64,000 nt of DNA from Henriciella pelagia (GCF_002088945.1 NZ_NCSU01000007.1:248001-312000); one strand, 5' to 3'. Counted from the stretch's first letter, positions 8,202-17,713 are shown. Numbers and translations are program-made. The notes: generated by a model from the letters alone, not told the origin.

Positions 8202-8287
8202 AATAAGGTAAAGGGAGGAAACGCCAGAAGGCGTTAGCACCGCAGTGCTGAGCCCAATCTATTGTGCGCCGCAGCAAATGCAACCCC
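8169..8287 (-). ncRNA. candidate trans-acting small RNA with anti-Shine-Dalgarno motif
   Basis: Leftward transcript inferred from a promoter (GTCACA, 18 bases, GATAAT at 8297-8292) to a strong terminator (8201-8169), about 119 nt. Hairpins in order: AGCAC/GTGCT (8249-8236), AACGCC/GGCGTT closing a 4-base loop (8235-8220), then single-stranded UUUCCUCCCUUUACC, then the terminator stem. CCUCCC (8218-8213) is complementary to ribosome-binding sites, as in known alphaproteobacterial sRNAs of the cuckoo/alpha-r15 type. No minus-strand protein gene lies within 4 kb upstream to need this terminator. A 24-codon frame inside it lacks a ribosome site. Confidence 0.5.
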
Positions 8288-8291
8288 TAAA

Positions 8292-8332
8292 ATTATCAAG
8301 ACCTGCATTTTCGCATGTGACAGCCGGTCACA
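8292..8332 (-). promoter_or_regulatory. leftward promoter with an operator-like dyad on its -35 box
   Basis: The -10 is GATAAT (8297-8292), five of six consensus positions; the -35 is GTCACA (8321-8316), four of six, with an 18-base gap. The -35 is one arm of the dyad TGTGAC-AGCCG-GTCACA (8316-8332). The dyad resembles a CRP/FNR-family site but its spacing (TGTGA N7 TCACA) is one base too long for canonical CRP. It lies between the candidate sRNA and the XRE regulator gene and could control both. Confidence 0.4.
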
Positions 8333-8412
8333 CATGTTCGGCACGATGCTTGCTCTCCTGTCCCACAATGTTCATTCCGGGACTGTTCCCGGGTGCTGAT
8401 GGGAGCCGGGAA

Positions 8413-8805
8413 ATGACGGACAAGACGGACTTGCATGTAGGGAAACGCCTTCGCCGCCGCCGTAGACTTCTGGGACTGACACAACAGGAACTCGCCAATC
8501 AGGTGGGTGTGCGGTTTCAGCAGATTCAGAAATATGAGTGCGGCGCGAACCGCATGACATCGTCGAGACTGTTCGACCTGTCGCGGGCGCTTCACGTATC
8601 TGTGCAGTATTTCTTCGACGGGATCGAGACAGATGACCTGCTGGCAGCAAATGACGCTGACCGGATGGATGGGGACATCCTCAGCCAGAAAGAGACGCTG
8701 GAACTGGTGCGCGCCTATTATCGTCTCGGCGAACGCCCTCGCCGCCGCCTTCTTGAACTGGCAAAGGCCCTCGAAACCGATAGTAGCGACAGCGGCGCTG
8801 CTTGA
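8413..8805 (+). CDS. XRE-family helix-turn-helix regulator
   Basis: 130 residues from ATG 8413 (GGGAG seven bases upstream). An N-terminal HTH_3 domain (about 11-65: GKRLRRRRRLLGLTQQELAN, VGVRFQQIQKYECGANRMTSSRLFDLSRALHVSVQYFF) is followed by a short helical tail with a second ERPRRRLLELAKAL segment. This type is common and multi-copy in alphaproteobacteria; targets are usually unknown. It faces away from the candidate sRNA and shares the dyad at 8316-8332. Confidence 0.85.
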   Translation: MTDKTDLHVGKRLRRRRRLLGLTQQELANQVGVRFQQIQKYECGANRMTSSRLFDLSRALHVSVQYFFDGIETDDLLAANDADRMDGDILSQKETLELVRAYYRLGERPRRRLLELAKALETDSSDSGAA

Positions 8806-8838
8806 CGCTTTGGCCTGACTGGCCCAAAGCGCTTGGGC

Positions 8839-9645
8839 ATGAGCCAGGCGATTGACGAAAATGATATCCTGAACCTGACCAGGCGGCTCGCAGGTGCCGC
8901 CTGGTCTGCGATTCAGCCCTATTTCCGGACTGGAGCCACCGCCGAGAACAAGGCAGGTGGCAGCCAGTTCGACCCGGTCACGGCCGGCGACAAGGCGGGC
9001 GAGCAGGCCATTCGCGACATCCTCGCCCAGGAACGCCCCGATGACGGGATTGACGGCGAGGAATTTGGAAAACACGAAGGCGCGTCCGGCTGGACCTGGC
9101 TGATCGATCCGATTGACGGCACCCGCGCCTTCATTGCCGGCCTGCCGGTCTGGACGACACTTATTGCCCTTGTAGACCCTGACGGTCACCCGGTCATTGG
9201 GGTGATTGACCAGCCGGTTGTCGGCGAGCGCTATTATGGTGCGCCGTCTGGCAGCACCCTGGAAACGCGGTCAGGCCGCAGCCCGCTAAAAGTATCGACC
9301 TGCACCGACCTCCGTCAGGCCATCATCGCAACGACCGACCCTTATATCATGACACCTGCTGAGCAGGGCGCGTGGACGCATCTTCGGGCCACTGCGAGAG
9401 TCAGCCGCTATGGGCTTGACGCCTATGCCTATGCGCGCCTCGCCGCCGGCACGATTGACCTTGTCTGTGAGACAGGCTTGCAGGCACATGATGTTGCCGC
9501 GCTTGTGCCGGTGGTGCGGGGAGCTGGCGGGATCGCTCGCGACTGGCGTGGGAATGAAGCGAAACTCGGCTCCCAGATCGCCTGCGCATCGTCGGAGGGC
9601 GTATTCGAACAGGCGCTGATCTCGCTGCGCCGGTCGGCAATCTGA
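8839..9645 (+). CDS. inositol-monophosphatase-family phosphatase, HisN (histidinol-phosphatase)-like
   Basis: 268 residues from ATG 8839. The Mg2+-dependent IMPase fold motifs are present: DPVTAGDKAGE near 45, GEE near 73, WLIDPIDGTRAF (about 86-97) and the C-terminal AHDVAALVPVVRGAGG, with Asp as the catalytic metal ligand. The wording around DPIDGTRAFIAGLPVW is closest to the HisN-type histidinol-phosphate phosphatases that complete histidine synthesis in actinobacteria and alphaproteobacteria. Inositol monophosphatase activity is the alternative. Confidence 0.8.
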   Translation: MSQAIDENDILNLTRRLAGAAWSAIQPYFRTGATAENKAGGSQFDPVTAGDKAGEQAIRDILAQERPDDGIDGEEFGKHEGASGWTWLIDPIDGTRAFIAGLPVWTTLIALVDPDGHPVIGVIDQPVVGERYYGAPSGSTLETRSGRSPLKVSTCTDLRQAIIATTDPYIMTPAEQGAWTHLRATARVSRYGLDAYAYARLAAGTIDLVCETGLQAHDVAALVPVVRGAGGIARDWRGNEAKLGSQIACASSEGVFEQALISLRRSAI

Positions 9646-9700
9646 ATCCGGGTGCAGCTTTGCTGGTATTTTGGCCCGAAATCGCGCTAGATATTCCGGC

Positions 9701-12526
9701 ATGACCGATAATAGCGAATCCCTCGTCCACAAGAAGCTGCCGACCAAGGCATGGCCGAACCACTGGAAGATTTCCAACATCATTGATGGCCGCTCCTTGC
9801 GGATCAAGCTGACGGCGGCGGCGCTGGACAATCTCGGCGACGAAGCTGCGGCGCGCAAGGAAGTGCTGAACCATCTCCACGGGGCGCTTTTCCGGGGGCG
9901 GATGATTGCGCAGGAGCGTCTGCAACAGGGCTCTGACGGTCTCGACACGGCACGCCTTCTGGCTGCCGTCCAGGACGAGGTCCTGCACGCACTGTATGAT
10001 TATGTCACGGTACACGTGCACCGGGCCCGCAACCCTACAGAAGGCGAGCGGCTCGCCGTCTTTGCAACGGGTGGATATGGTCGCCACGTTCTCGCCCCGT
10101 CGAGCGACATCGACCTTCTCTTCATTCGGCCCTACAAGGCTTCGGCGCATGCCGAGAGCGTCATTGAGTATATGCTCTACGCCCTCTGGGACATGGGGCT
10201 GAAGGTTGGCCACGCCTTCCGCACGCCCGCCGATTGCGTGCGTCTTTCGCGCGAGGACGTGACCATCAAGACGTCCCTGCTGGATGCGCGCTTCCTGTTT
10301 GGGGATGACGAGCTTGGCCACTCCACGATCGAGACATTCCGCGAGGAAGTGATAGACGGACAGGACTACCAGTTCATCACAGACAAGCTGGCCGAGCGCG
10401 ACAATCGGCACGCCAAGCTTGGCAATACGCGCTATGTCGTGGAGCCGAATGTGAAGGATGGCAAGGGCGGCCTGCGCGACCTGCAGACGCTGTACTGGAT
10501 CGCCAAACATATCAAGCATGGCGAGACGCTTGAAGATGTCATGCAGTCTGGCCCGTTCACCAAGCACGAATATGCCGTGTTCATCCGCGCCGCGCGGTTT
10601 CTTTGGACCGTGCGCTGCCATCTCCATTATTTGACGGGCCGGGCCGAGGAGCGGCTGAGCTTCGACCTGCAGCCGGAAATTGCCTCGCGCATGGGCTATC
10701 GCGACCGGGCGGGTCAGCTCGGCGTCGAGCGCTTCATGAAACACTATTTCCTCGTCGCCAAGGATGTCGGTGGCCTGACGCGCATTCTCGCTGCAAAGCT
10801 TGAGGCCGAGCAGAAGAAGAAGCCGGAGGGCTGGCGGCGCTTCATTCCGGCAGGGCAGCCGAAACCCTTGCCGCAAAAGGGATTTGCCATTGATGGCGGC
10901 CGCGTAAACATCACCGATGACGGCGTCTTCAAGAAAGACCCGGCCAATCTTATCCGCCTGTTCGCGATCGCTGACGAAACCGAGCACGACATTCATCCTG
11001 ATGCGATGACGCTGGCTGCGCGCAGTTCCCGCCTGATCAATCCGAAAACCCGCGAAATGCCTGAAATGCGGGATGCCTTCCTGAAACTGCTGGTCGAGGG
11101 CCGCGATCCCGGTCTTGCGCTGCACCGCATGAACGAAGCCGATGTACTTGGCCGCTTCCTGCCGGAGTTTGGCGGCATTGTCGCGCAGACCCAGTTCAAC
11201 ATGTATCACCACTTCACGGTAGACGAGCATACCATCCGCGCGGTCGAGTATATCGCCGAGATGGACCGTCATGGCGGCGAAGGTTTCGAGCTGGCGCACC
11301 GGCTGTTCCAGCGTATCGAGAACAAGCAGGTCCTGTATCTCGCCATGCTTCTGCACGACACCGGCAAGGGCCATGGCGACCAGCAGGTCGAGGGCATGAA
11401 GACCGCAACCAAGGCCGGCAAGCGGCTTGGCCTTACCGATGCCGAAACCGACCTCATTGCCTGGCTTGTCGGCCATCACCTTGAGATGAGCGAGACCGCC
11501 CAGAAGCGCGACATAGCAGACCCCGCCACCATCGTCCGGTTTGCCGCCATGGTCGGCTCCCTGGAACGGCTTCGCCTGCTCTACATCCTCACCATCGCGG
11601 ACATCCGGGCCGTCGGACCGGGCATCTGGAACGCGTGGAAAGGCCAGCTTCTCGAGGATCTCTACCACAATACCGAAGCAGCTCTCCGGGGCGGGCGGAC
11701 CGATGAACGCGGCGTGTCGATGGAACTGCAGATGCGCGCCAGCAAGAGCCGTGAAGCGCTGCAGGAACGTGTCGGCAAGATCCCGACTGTCATGGCCGAA
11801 ATGGATCCGTCCTACTGGACCGGCTTCGACGTGGATGAACTGACAGAACATGCCTCGAAGCTGTCGTCGACTGAAACGCCGGTCATTTCAGCGCAGGTGC
11901 GCGAAGACGGAGGCGGCGTCTCGCTGCTGGTTGCCGGACATGACCGGCTCGGCCTGTTCGCGCGCCTCGCAGGGACAATTGCCGCGCAGGGCGCCAATGT
12001 GGTTTCCGCGCAGGTCTATACTGGCCCGTCGGGCTTCATCGTCGACGTCTTCATCCTGCAGGATGGCAAGGGTGGCGTCTTTGCCGCCGGTGACGAGAGC
12101 CGGCTGCGGCGTCTCGAAAGCGAGGTGCGCCGCGTGTTCACCAGCGATGCTCCGATCAGCAATATTCCAACCCCAGCCTATCGGCGTGAGGCGGCCTTCC
12201 GCGTCATCCCGCAGGTGGAAATTGATGAGGCCATCTCGACGGAATACACGGTCATCGATGTGGCAGGGCGCGACCGGCCGGGCCTTCTCCATGATGTGGC
12301 AACCGTGCTCGCTGACCGGAACATCTCCATCCATTCCGCCCATGTCGGCAGTTATGGCGAGCGGGTTTTCGACGCATTTTACGTGCAGCTGCCCGAGAAA
12401 TTCACGCAGGACAATATCTTGTCACTCAAGGAGCAACTTCTGGACGTTCTGAGGCGCGATGAACCGGATGCGCCGCGGACCCCGGCCCGCAGCCTGAAAC
12501 AGGCCAACGCCGCCGACAGCTTCTGA
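9701..12526 (+). CDS. glnD: bifunctional uridylyltransferase/uridylyl-removing enzyme
   Basis: A 941-residue nitrogen sensor that uridylylates PII proteins at low glutamine and deuridylylates them at high glutamine. Domains in order: nucleotidyltransferase with GGYGRHVLAPSSDIDLL (about 123-139, catalytic Asp pair), GlnD linker domain, HD hydrolase domain (LLHDTGKGHGD, about 547-557), and two ACT domains (about 735-810 and 845-915) that bind glutamine. Length is normal. I chose ATG 9701 over the upstream TTG. murJ follows after 28 bases and trpS after that, a conserved alphaproteobacterial order. Confidence 0.97.
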   Translation: MTDNSESLVHKKLPTKAWPNHWKISNIIDGRSLRIKLTAAALDNLGDEAAARKEVLNHLHGALFRGRMIAQERLQQGSDGLDTARLLAAVQDEVLHALYDYVTVHVHRARNPTEGERLAVFATGGYGRHVLAPSSDIDLLFIRPYKASAHAESVIEYMLYALWDMGLKVGHAFRTPADCVRLSREDVTIKTSLLDARFLFGDDELGHSTIETFREEVIDGQDYQFITDKLAERDNRHAKLGNTRYVVEPNVKDGKGGLRDLQTLYWIAKHIKHGETLEDVMQSGPFTKHEYAVFIRAARFLWTVRCHLHYLTGRAEERLSFDLQPEIASRMGYRDRAGQLGVERFMKHYFLVAKDVGGLTRILAAKLEAEQKKKPEGWRRFIPAGQPKPLPQKGFAIDGGRVNITDDGVFKKDPANLIRLFAIADETEHDIHPDAMTLAARSSRLINPKTREMPEMRDAFLKLLVEGRDPGLALHRMNEADVLGRFLPEFGGIVAQTQFNMYHHFTVDEHTIRAVEYIAEMDRHGGEGFELAHRLFQRIENKQVLYLAMLLHDTGKGHGDQQVEGMKTATKAGKRLGLTDAETDLIAWLVGHHLEMSETAQKRDIADPATIVRFAAMVGSLERLRLLYILTIADIRAVGPGIWNAWKGQLLEDLYHNTEAALRGGRTDERGVSMELQMRASKSREALQERVGKIPTVMAEMDPSYWTGFDVDELTEHASKLSSTETPVISAQVREDGGGVSLLVAGHDRLGLFARLAGTIAAQGANVVSAQVYTGPSGFIVDVFILQDGKGGVFAAGDESRLRRLESEVRRVFTSDAPISNIPTPAYRREAAFRVIPQVEIDEAISTEYTVIDVAGRDRPGLLHDVATVLADRNISIHSAHVGSYGERVFDAFYVQLPEKFTQDNILSLKEQLLDVLRRDEPDAPRTPARSLKQANAADSF

Positions 12527-12554
12527 CCAAGGCCCCGGAGAGACGTCCAGAAAG

Positions 12555-14108
12555 ATGAGTGTCCTGAAGAATACGCTGACCCAGTCGACATGGACGCTCG
12601 GCAGCCGTGCGCTGGGCTTTCTGCGCGATGCCGTCATCCTCGCCAAGGTCGGCGCCGGGCCGGTGGCAGACGCCTTCTTCACCGCCCTGATGTTCCCCAA
12701 CCTGTTCCGCCGGGTCTTTGCCGAAGGCGCTTTCGCCCAGGCCTTCATCCCGGTCTATGCACGCACCCTGGAAGCTGAAGGCCCGGAGGCCGCGCAGAAG
12801 CTTGCCAACGAAACCTTGAGAGGGCTGCTGGCGGTCACAGTCCTGCTTGTCATCATCGCGCAGGTCGCGATGCCCTGGATCATGCTGGTCATCCATGGCG
12901 GCTATAGGGACGATCCGGTCCACTTTCCGCTCGCAATCCTGCTGACGCAGATCACCATGCCATACCTGTCCTTCATGGCACTGGCAGCGCTCTTGTCCGG
13001 TGTCCTGAACTCTGCGGGACGGTTCGGCATGTCGGCTGGTGCGCCAACGCTGCTCAACCTCTGCTTGCTGGTCGCGGCCTTTTTCGGTTCGGACAATTTC
13101 GCGGTGTCGAAATCGCTCGCGGTTGCAGTCTCCATTGCAGGCTTCCTGCAGGTGTGCCTGCTCTGGTACGGCGTGTCGCGCCAGAAGGTTCGCCTGCATC
13201 TTGGCCTGCCCCGCTTTACACCGGGCGTGCGGCGCGTTGCAGCCCTGGCCATTCCCGGCACGATCGCGGCGTCCGGCATGCAGATCAACATCCTCGTCAG
13301 CCAGTCGCTCGCCAGCTTCGAGGAAGGCGCAAAAACCTGGCTCTATTCGGCAGACCGGCTGTACCAGCTTCCGCTCGGTCTTGTGGGCGTCGCCGTCGGC
13401 CTTGCCATCCTGCCGCGACTTGCCCGCGCTGCGCGTTCGGACGATCAGGCCGGGTCGCAAGGCGTGATGGACAATGGTGTCGGACTGGCCATGGCCCTGA
13501 CCGTGCCCGCAGCCGCTGCGCTGATGGCGGCACCTTTCCTCTTCGTGGACAGCTTTTTCAGCCGCGGGGAATTCACATCGGGGGATGCCGCGCAGACCGC
13601 CCGCGCGCTGTTTCACTTTGGCTGGGGCGTGCCGGCCTTCGTGCTGATCAAGGTGCTCGCGCCCGGCTTCTTCGCCCGCGAAGACACGAAGACGCCGATG
13701 AATTACTCGCTGATCTCTGTCGTCGTGAACACTCTTCTTGGGGCCAGCCTGTTCTTCTGGCTGAAATCCCGGGGCGTTGCAGGTTTCCCCGGCCTTGCCA
13801 TTGCCACCAGCACGGCGGCCTGGGTCAATGCGGGGCTTCTCTTCCTGACGCTGAACCGCCGCGGCTGGTACCGTCCGGGCGCGCGGCTCGTGCAGCGGCT
13901 TGTCAGCGTTCTCATCGCTTCAGGGGCTCTCGCCGCCCTGCTCTGGTATCTCGCCAGTATCAGCGAGACGGTGCAGGCCTACACATTCGGTTCCAAGTTC
14001 CTCGCCGCTCTTGCCATTGCTGCTGGTGGCGCTGGCGCATATGGCATCTTTGCCATCCTGTTCGGCGCGATCCGCCTCAGTGACATCAAGGGGGCTAGGC
14101 GCGCCTGA
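12555..14108 (+). CDS. murJ: lipid II flippase MurJ
   Basis: A 517-residue inner-membrane protein of the MOP superfamily with about 14 spans that flips lipid II for peptidoglycan synthesis. Recognisable family stretches are [42 protein letters not shown] (Arg-rich loops lining the central cavity), [13 protein letters not shown] and [11 protein letters not shown]. It starts 28 bases after glnD, with GGAG upstream. Confidence 0.96.
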   Translation: MSVLKNTLTQSTWTLGSRALGFLRDAVILAKVGAGPVADAFFTALMFPNLFRRVFAEGAFAQAFIPVYARTLEAEGPEAAQKLANETLRGLLAVTVLLVIIAQVAMPWIMLVIHGGYRDDPVHFPLAILLTQITMPYLSFMALAALLSGVLNSAGRFGMSAGAPTLLNLCLLVAAFFGSDNFAVSKSLAVAVSIAGFLQVCLLWYGVSRQKVRLHLGLPRFTPGVRRVAALAIPGTIAASGMQINILVSQSLASFEEGAKTWLYSADRLYQLPLGLVGVAVGLAILPRLARAARSDDQAGSQGVMDNGVGLAMALTVPAAAALMAAPFLFVDSFFSRGEFTSGDAAQTARALFHFGWGVPAFVLIKVLAPGFFAREDTKTPMNYSLISVVVNTLLGASLFFWLKSRGVAGFPGLAIATSTAAWVNAGLLFLTLNRRGWYRPGARLVQRLVSVLIASGALAALLWYLASISETVQAYTFGSKFLAALAIAAGGAGAYGIFAILFGAIRLSDIKGARRA

Positions 14109-14131
14109 GCCCTTGCGCTATTGGCGGCGCC

Positions 14132-15172
14132 ATGAGTGAACAACAGATCCCAACCTATACCGGACCGCAACGCGTCTTTTCCGGTATCCAGCCCACCGGC
14201 AATCTCCACCTCGGAAATTATCTCGGTGCCCTGAAGAAATTCACGCGGCTGCAGAATGAAGGCTGGGACTGCGTGTTCTGCGTCGTGGATCTGCACGCCA
14301 TCACCATGCCGTTCGATCAGTCGCAGCTGGCGAACCAGACCCGGCAGATTGCAGCGGCGATGATGGCGAGCGGTGTCGAGCCGGACAAATCGGTGCTGTT
14401 CGCGCAATCCTCCGTTCGGGTTCACACTGAGCTGACCTGGGTTTTTGACAGCGTTGCCCGCATGGGCTGGCTGGAAAAGATGATCCAGTTCAAGGAAAAG
14501 TCTGGCAAGGACGCTGAGCGCTCATCCGTCGGGCTGTTTAATTATCCGGTCCTGCAGGCTGCTGACATCCTCGCGTACAAGGCAACGCATGTCCCAGTGG
14601 GCGAAGACCAGCGCCAGCACCTGGAACTTGCCCGCGATATCGCTGACCGCTTCAACCGCGATTATGGTGCCCCCGGCTTCTTTCCGCTGCCAGAAGCCCT
14701 GACCGAAGGGCCGGGCGCCCGGATCATGTCCCTCAAGGACGGCACGAAGAAAATGTCGAAGTCCGACCCGGCGGAGAATTCCCGCATCAACCTGATCGAC
14801 GATGCCGACACGATTTCGCGCAAGATCAAGAAGTCGAAGACCGACACGCTGGGCGACATGCCGAGCGAGATGGCCGGTCTTGAGGGTCGTCCGGAAGTGG
14901 CAAACCTTGTCGGAATCTATGGCGCTCTGGCCGGCCTGACAGACGAGCAGGTTCTTGCTGAATATGGCGGCAAGGGCTTTGGTACGTTCAAGCCCGCTCT
15001 TGCTGACCTTGCCGTCGACCACCTCGGCCCCATCACGGCTCGCATGCGCGAACTGATGGATAATCCGGATGAAATCGACGCGGCGCTGAGACAGGGCGCC
15101 GAGCGGGCCAACGCCATTGCAGAGCCGATCATGGAAGAGGTGCGGCAGATCGTCGGCTTCTGGCGGCCCTGA
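14132..15172 (+). CDS. trpS: tryptophanyl-tRNA synthetase
   Basis: A 346-residue class I aminoacyl-tRNA synthetase. The HIGH-type motif is [10 protein letters not shown] (about 23-32) after FSGIQPTG, the KMSKS loop is at about 207-211 ([10 protein letters not shown]), and [16 protein letters not shown] is the standard tryptophan-site region. Full length. It is the third gene of the glnD-murJ-trpS run. Confidence 0.97.
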   Translation: MSEQQIPTYTGPQRVFSGIQPTGNLHLGNYLGALKKFTRLQNEGWDCVFCVVDLHAITMPFDQSQLANQTRQIAAAMMASGVEPDKSVLFAQSSVRVHTELTWVFDSVARMGWLEKMIQFKEKSGKDAERSSVGLFNYPVLQAADILAYKATHVPVGEDQRQHLELARDIADRFNRDYGAPGFFPLPEALTEGPGARIMSLKDGTKKMSKSDPAENSRINLIDDADTISRKIKKSKTDTLGDMPSEMAGLEGRPEVANLVGIYGALAGLTDEQVLAEYGGKGFGTFKPALADLAVDHLGPITARMRELMDNPDEIDAALRQGAERANAIAEPIMEEVRQIVGFWRP

Positions 15173-15213
15173 TTTCGACGGTAGATGCGAGCCTTAACCA
15201 AAGGTCAGCATCC

Positions 15214-15699
15214 ATGAAGATCAACCGCACCCTTCTCATCGCCATTCCGCTGCTGCTGGCGGCCTGCCAACCGGCAACGGAGTCCGCAGACACGTCCGGC
15301 TCTCAGCAGGAAGGCGGGCCTGTGCTGTCCTACACAGATGCCTTTATCATGGCCCCGATCGGTGGCCGGGACGTCACCATGGGCGGCATCGAGATCACTG
15401 TGAATGGCGGCGATGTACGCCTCACCGGCGCAACCAGTGATGCCGCGACCACTGTTGAGACGCACTCGATGTCGATGGATGACGGCACGATGAAGATGCG
15501 TCCGGTGGAAGGATGGGACATCGCCGATGGCGAAACGCTCGATCTCGACCGCGGCGGCGACCATCTGATGCTGTTTGGCGTGGAGCCCGGCCTTGCGGCT
15601 GGCGATACGGCCAACATCACTTTCTATTTCGACGTGGAAGGCCGCGACGAGCCGCTGACGCTCGAGGCAGAGGCTGAGGTGCGCGGCGTCGGCGAATAG
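15214..15699 (+). CDS. copper chaperone PCu(A)C-like lipoprotein
   Basis: 161 residues with a lipoprotein signal (LLLAACQ; lipid-modified Cys about 18), so a periplasm-facing lipoprotein. The PCu(A)C domain has its Cu(I)-binding pattern: ETHSMSM (His and Met), MKM about ten residues on, and DHLML (His-x-Met). These proteins deliver copper to the CuA site of cytochrome c oxidase together with SCO1/SenC; a SenC gene is 1.3 kb away. It ends 12 bases from the convergent phaZ. Confidence 0.88.
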   Translation: MKINRTLLIAIPLLLAACQPATESADTSGSQQEGGPVLSYTDAFIMAPIGGRDVTMGGIEITVNGGDVRLTGATSDAATTVETHSMSMDDGTMKMRPVEGWDIADGETLDLDRGGDHLMLFGVEPGLAAGDTANITFYFDVEGRDEPLTLEAEAEVRGVGE

Positions 15700-15711
15700 A
15701 CGCCTGCCCGC

Positions 15712-16944
15712 TTATTTCTTTTTCACGACCTTCTTCTGGAAGTCGATGACGCGCGGGACGATCTCCTTGCGGAATCGCGAGCCGTTGAACACGCCATAAT
15801 GGCCAACGCCCGGCTGCACATAGTCGACTTTCATCCCGTCCGGGATGCTCGTGCAGAGATCGTGTGCGGCCTGCGTCTGGCCGATGCCTGAAATGTCGTC
15901 CAGCTCACCCTCGACCGTCATCAGGCCGACCGTCTCGATCAGGCCCGGCTTGACGAGACGATCGTCGCGGTAGCGGTATTCGCCGCGTGCCAGCAGACAC
16001 TTCTGGAAGACGCGCTCAATCGTCTGGATGTAGAACTCCTCGGTGAGGTCAAGGACAGCAAGGTACTCGTCATAGAAGGTCTTGTGCTTGTCCGCGCCGT
16101 CGCCATCGCCTTCGACGAGGTGGTCAAAGAAACGCGCCTGCGCGTCGACATGCCGGTCCCAGTTCATGTGCATGAAGGATGTAAGCTGCACGAAGCCCGG
16201 ATAGACCCGGCGGAATGCACCCGGCCAGGGTGGCGGCACGGTGTGGATCATCTTGGAGCGGAACCAGTCGAGGCTGCGCTCTTCAGACAGACGGTTCGGC
16301 ACGGTCGGCGACCGGCGCGCATCAATGGGCGACCCCATATAGGTCATCGTCGCGGGCATCGCGTCAGAGCCGTCTTCCGCCATCATCGAGATCGCCGCGA
16401 GAACGGGAGGTCCGGGCTGGCAGACAGCGACGACATGCGCGCCCTGACCCAGCACTTCCAGCATCATGCGGATGTGGTCGATATAGTCGTCGAGGTCGAA
16501 GCGGCCGAACCAGACCGGCGCCATGCGCGCATCAGTCCAGTCTGTGATGTAGACTTCATGGGTCGGCAGGAAAGCTTCCACCGTGCCGCGCAGGAGCGTC
16601 GCATAGTGCCCCGATAGCGGCGCGACGATCAGCAGTTGCGGGCGCTCCGGCTCAACATTCTCGGTGCTGAAATGCACCATCTGACACCAGGGCGTTGCCC
16701 AGACCGTCGTCGGCTCGACAGCGCATTCCTTGCCGTCAATCTCGGTCGATGTGATCTGCCAGTCCGGCTTGCCATAGTAACGGGTCGCGCGCTCGAAGAC
16801 TTTGGAGGCCGCCGAAACCGACTTTGCGAACTGGGTATCGCGCAGCGGATTGACGGGTGAAGTCCACACCGAATTGGTGGCCTTGGCATGCAGCCGAAGC
16901 GGCGCCATGGCAGCGCGGTTCATTTCAACGAGTGAATAGAGCAC
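15712..16944 (-). CDS. phaZ: intracellular polyhydroxyalkanoate depolymerase
   Basis: 410 residues, alpha/beta-hydrolase of the cytoplasmic PHB depolymerase family that releases 3-hydroxybutyrate units from native storage granules. Family stretches include MLYSLVEMNRAAMAPLR at the N-terminus, APLSGHYATLLRGTVE, YITDWTDAR, the nucleophile elbow VCQPGPP (Cys), MGSPIDARRSPT and the C-terminal GVGHYGVFNG with the catalytic His. The start is GTG 16944 (GGGA eight bases upstream), which gives the family's usual MLY N-terminus. A perfect 17-bp palindrome lies 15-31 bases upstream. Confidence 0.93.
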   Translation of the reverse strand: MLYSLVEMNRAAMAPLRLHAKATNSVWTSPVNPLRDTQFAKSVSAASKVFERATRYYGKPDWQITSTEIDGKECAVEPTTVWATPWCQMVHFSTENVEPERPQLLIVAPLSGHYATLLRGTVEAFLPTHEVYITDWTDARMAPVWFGRFDLDDYIDHIRMMLEVLGQGAHVVAVCQPGPPVLAAISMMAEDGSDAMPATMTYMGSPIDARRSPTVPNRLSEERSLDWFRSKMIHTVPPPWPGAFRRVYPGFVQLTSFMHMNWDRHVDAQARFFDHLVEGDGDGADKHKTFYDEYLAVLDLTEEFYIQTIERVFQKCLLARGEYRYRDDRLVKPGLIETVGLMTVEGELDDISGIGQTQAAHDLCTSIPDGMKVDYVQPGVGHYGVFNGSRFRKEIVPRVIDFQKKVVKKK

Positions 16945-16958
16945 TGTACGATCCCATC

Positions 16959-16975
16959 ATGTTGCACTGCAACAT
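16959..16975. promoter_or_regulatory. PhaR-like operator upstream of phaZ
   Basis: ATGTTGCA-C-TGCAACAT is a perfect 17-bp palindrome just upstream of the phaZ start. Its core TTGC-N3-GCAA is close to the CTGC-N3/4-GCAG sequences described for the PHB regulator PhaR. Almost the same sequence precedes the CoA-lyase gene at 36573. Confidence 0.65.
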
Positions 16976-17006
16976 ATGCGCTCTTTCGTGCAGATTGCAA
17001 CCGGAT

Positions 17007-17642
17007 TCAGGAGCCGAGCAGTGTTCCGAGACAGGCGGCCATCTCGTCAGGATTGGTATTGGTCTCGGCAAAGAAGGTTTTCAGCTTCCAGTCCTCGCCC
17101 ATCAGATAGAGCAGCGATGTGTGATCCATCGTATAGTCGGCGAGGCTGTCGGGCGTTTCGACCCGGTTATAGCCAACGATGAACTCATCAGCGGCCTTCT
17201 TGATGTCTTCCTCACTGCCGGTAAGGCCGACCAGGCCTTCGGGAAAGGCATTACTCGCCACATAGGTTGCGAGCTGTTCAGGCGTATCGCGCTCAGGGTC
17301 TATGGAGATCAAAAGCGTCTGCGGCGGCTCAACGCCTTCCGGCAGCTTCTTGTACGCATTTGCGATGCTGACCAGCGTCGAGGGACAGACATCCGGGCAG
17401 AAGGTGAAACCGAAATAGATCAGCGTCGGCTTGCCCATATAATCCTGTTCGGTCACCCGCTCACCGAGATGATTGGTGAGCTCGAACGGGCCGCCGATTT
17501 CCTCATAGGCGCGCGTGGTGCAGGACGCGGTCGCGCCGCCGGCTGTTGCCGTGGGCTTGCCGCTCGCGGTGTCATTTCCACTGTCGCAGGCGGCAAGGCC
17601 GAGCGCTGCAGCCGAAAGCATTAAGGTCTGGATCATACGCAT
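17007..17642 (-). CDS. senC: SCO1/SenC copper chaperone lipoprotein
   Basis: 211 residues from ATG 17642 (a second ATG two codons on is possible). A lipobox LGLAAC places it on the periplasmic face of the inner membrane. The thioredoxin-like SCO domain has the Cu-binding CPDVCP (Cys82, Cys86) and the distal His174 in DHTSLLYL. SCO1 proteins assemble the CuA centre of cytochrome c oxidase. It is divergent from regB, as SenC is beside reg genes in Rhodobacter, and is followed on the same strand by phaZ after 62 bases. Confidence 0.92.
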   Translation of the reverse strand: MRMIQTLMLSAAALGLAACDSGNDTASGKPTATAGGATASCTTRAYEEIGGPFELTNHLGERVTEQDYMGKPTLIYFGFTFCPDVCPSTLVSIANAYKKLPEGVEPPQTLLISIDPERDTPEQLATYVASNAFPEGLVGLTGSEEDIKKAADEFIVGYNRVETPDSLADYTMDHTSLLYLMGEDWKLKTFFAETNTNPDEMAACLGTLLGS

Positions 17643-17713
17643 GCACAAATGTATGCGACTGGCCACCGGGCGCGGCAAGGTGCAAACTGCCGCATGAGGG
17701 GCGCAGGGAGCCG

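Noticed and set aside
8234-8308. 24-codon minus-strand ORF with a hydrophobic N-terminus inside the candidate sRNA
   Set aside because: No ribosome site, and its ATG lies upstream of the likely transcript start.
8316-8332. CRP-type binding site
   Set aside because: The arms fit TGTGA/TCACA, but the spacer is 7 rather than 6 bases. Kept only as a generic dyad.
9401-11851. Long minus-strand open frame of 816 codons opposite glnD
   Set aside because: It is the shadow of a GC-rich gene: the product has no recognisable domain, while glnD on the + strand is complete and unmistakable. The same holds for long frames opposite murJ, accA and the CoA lyase.
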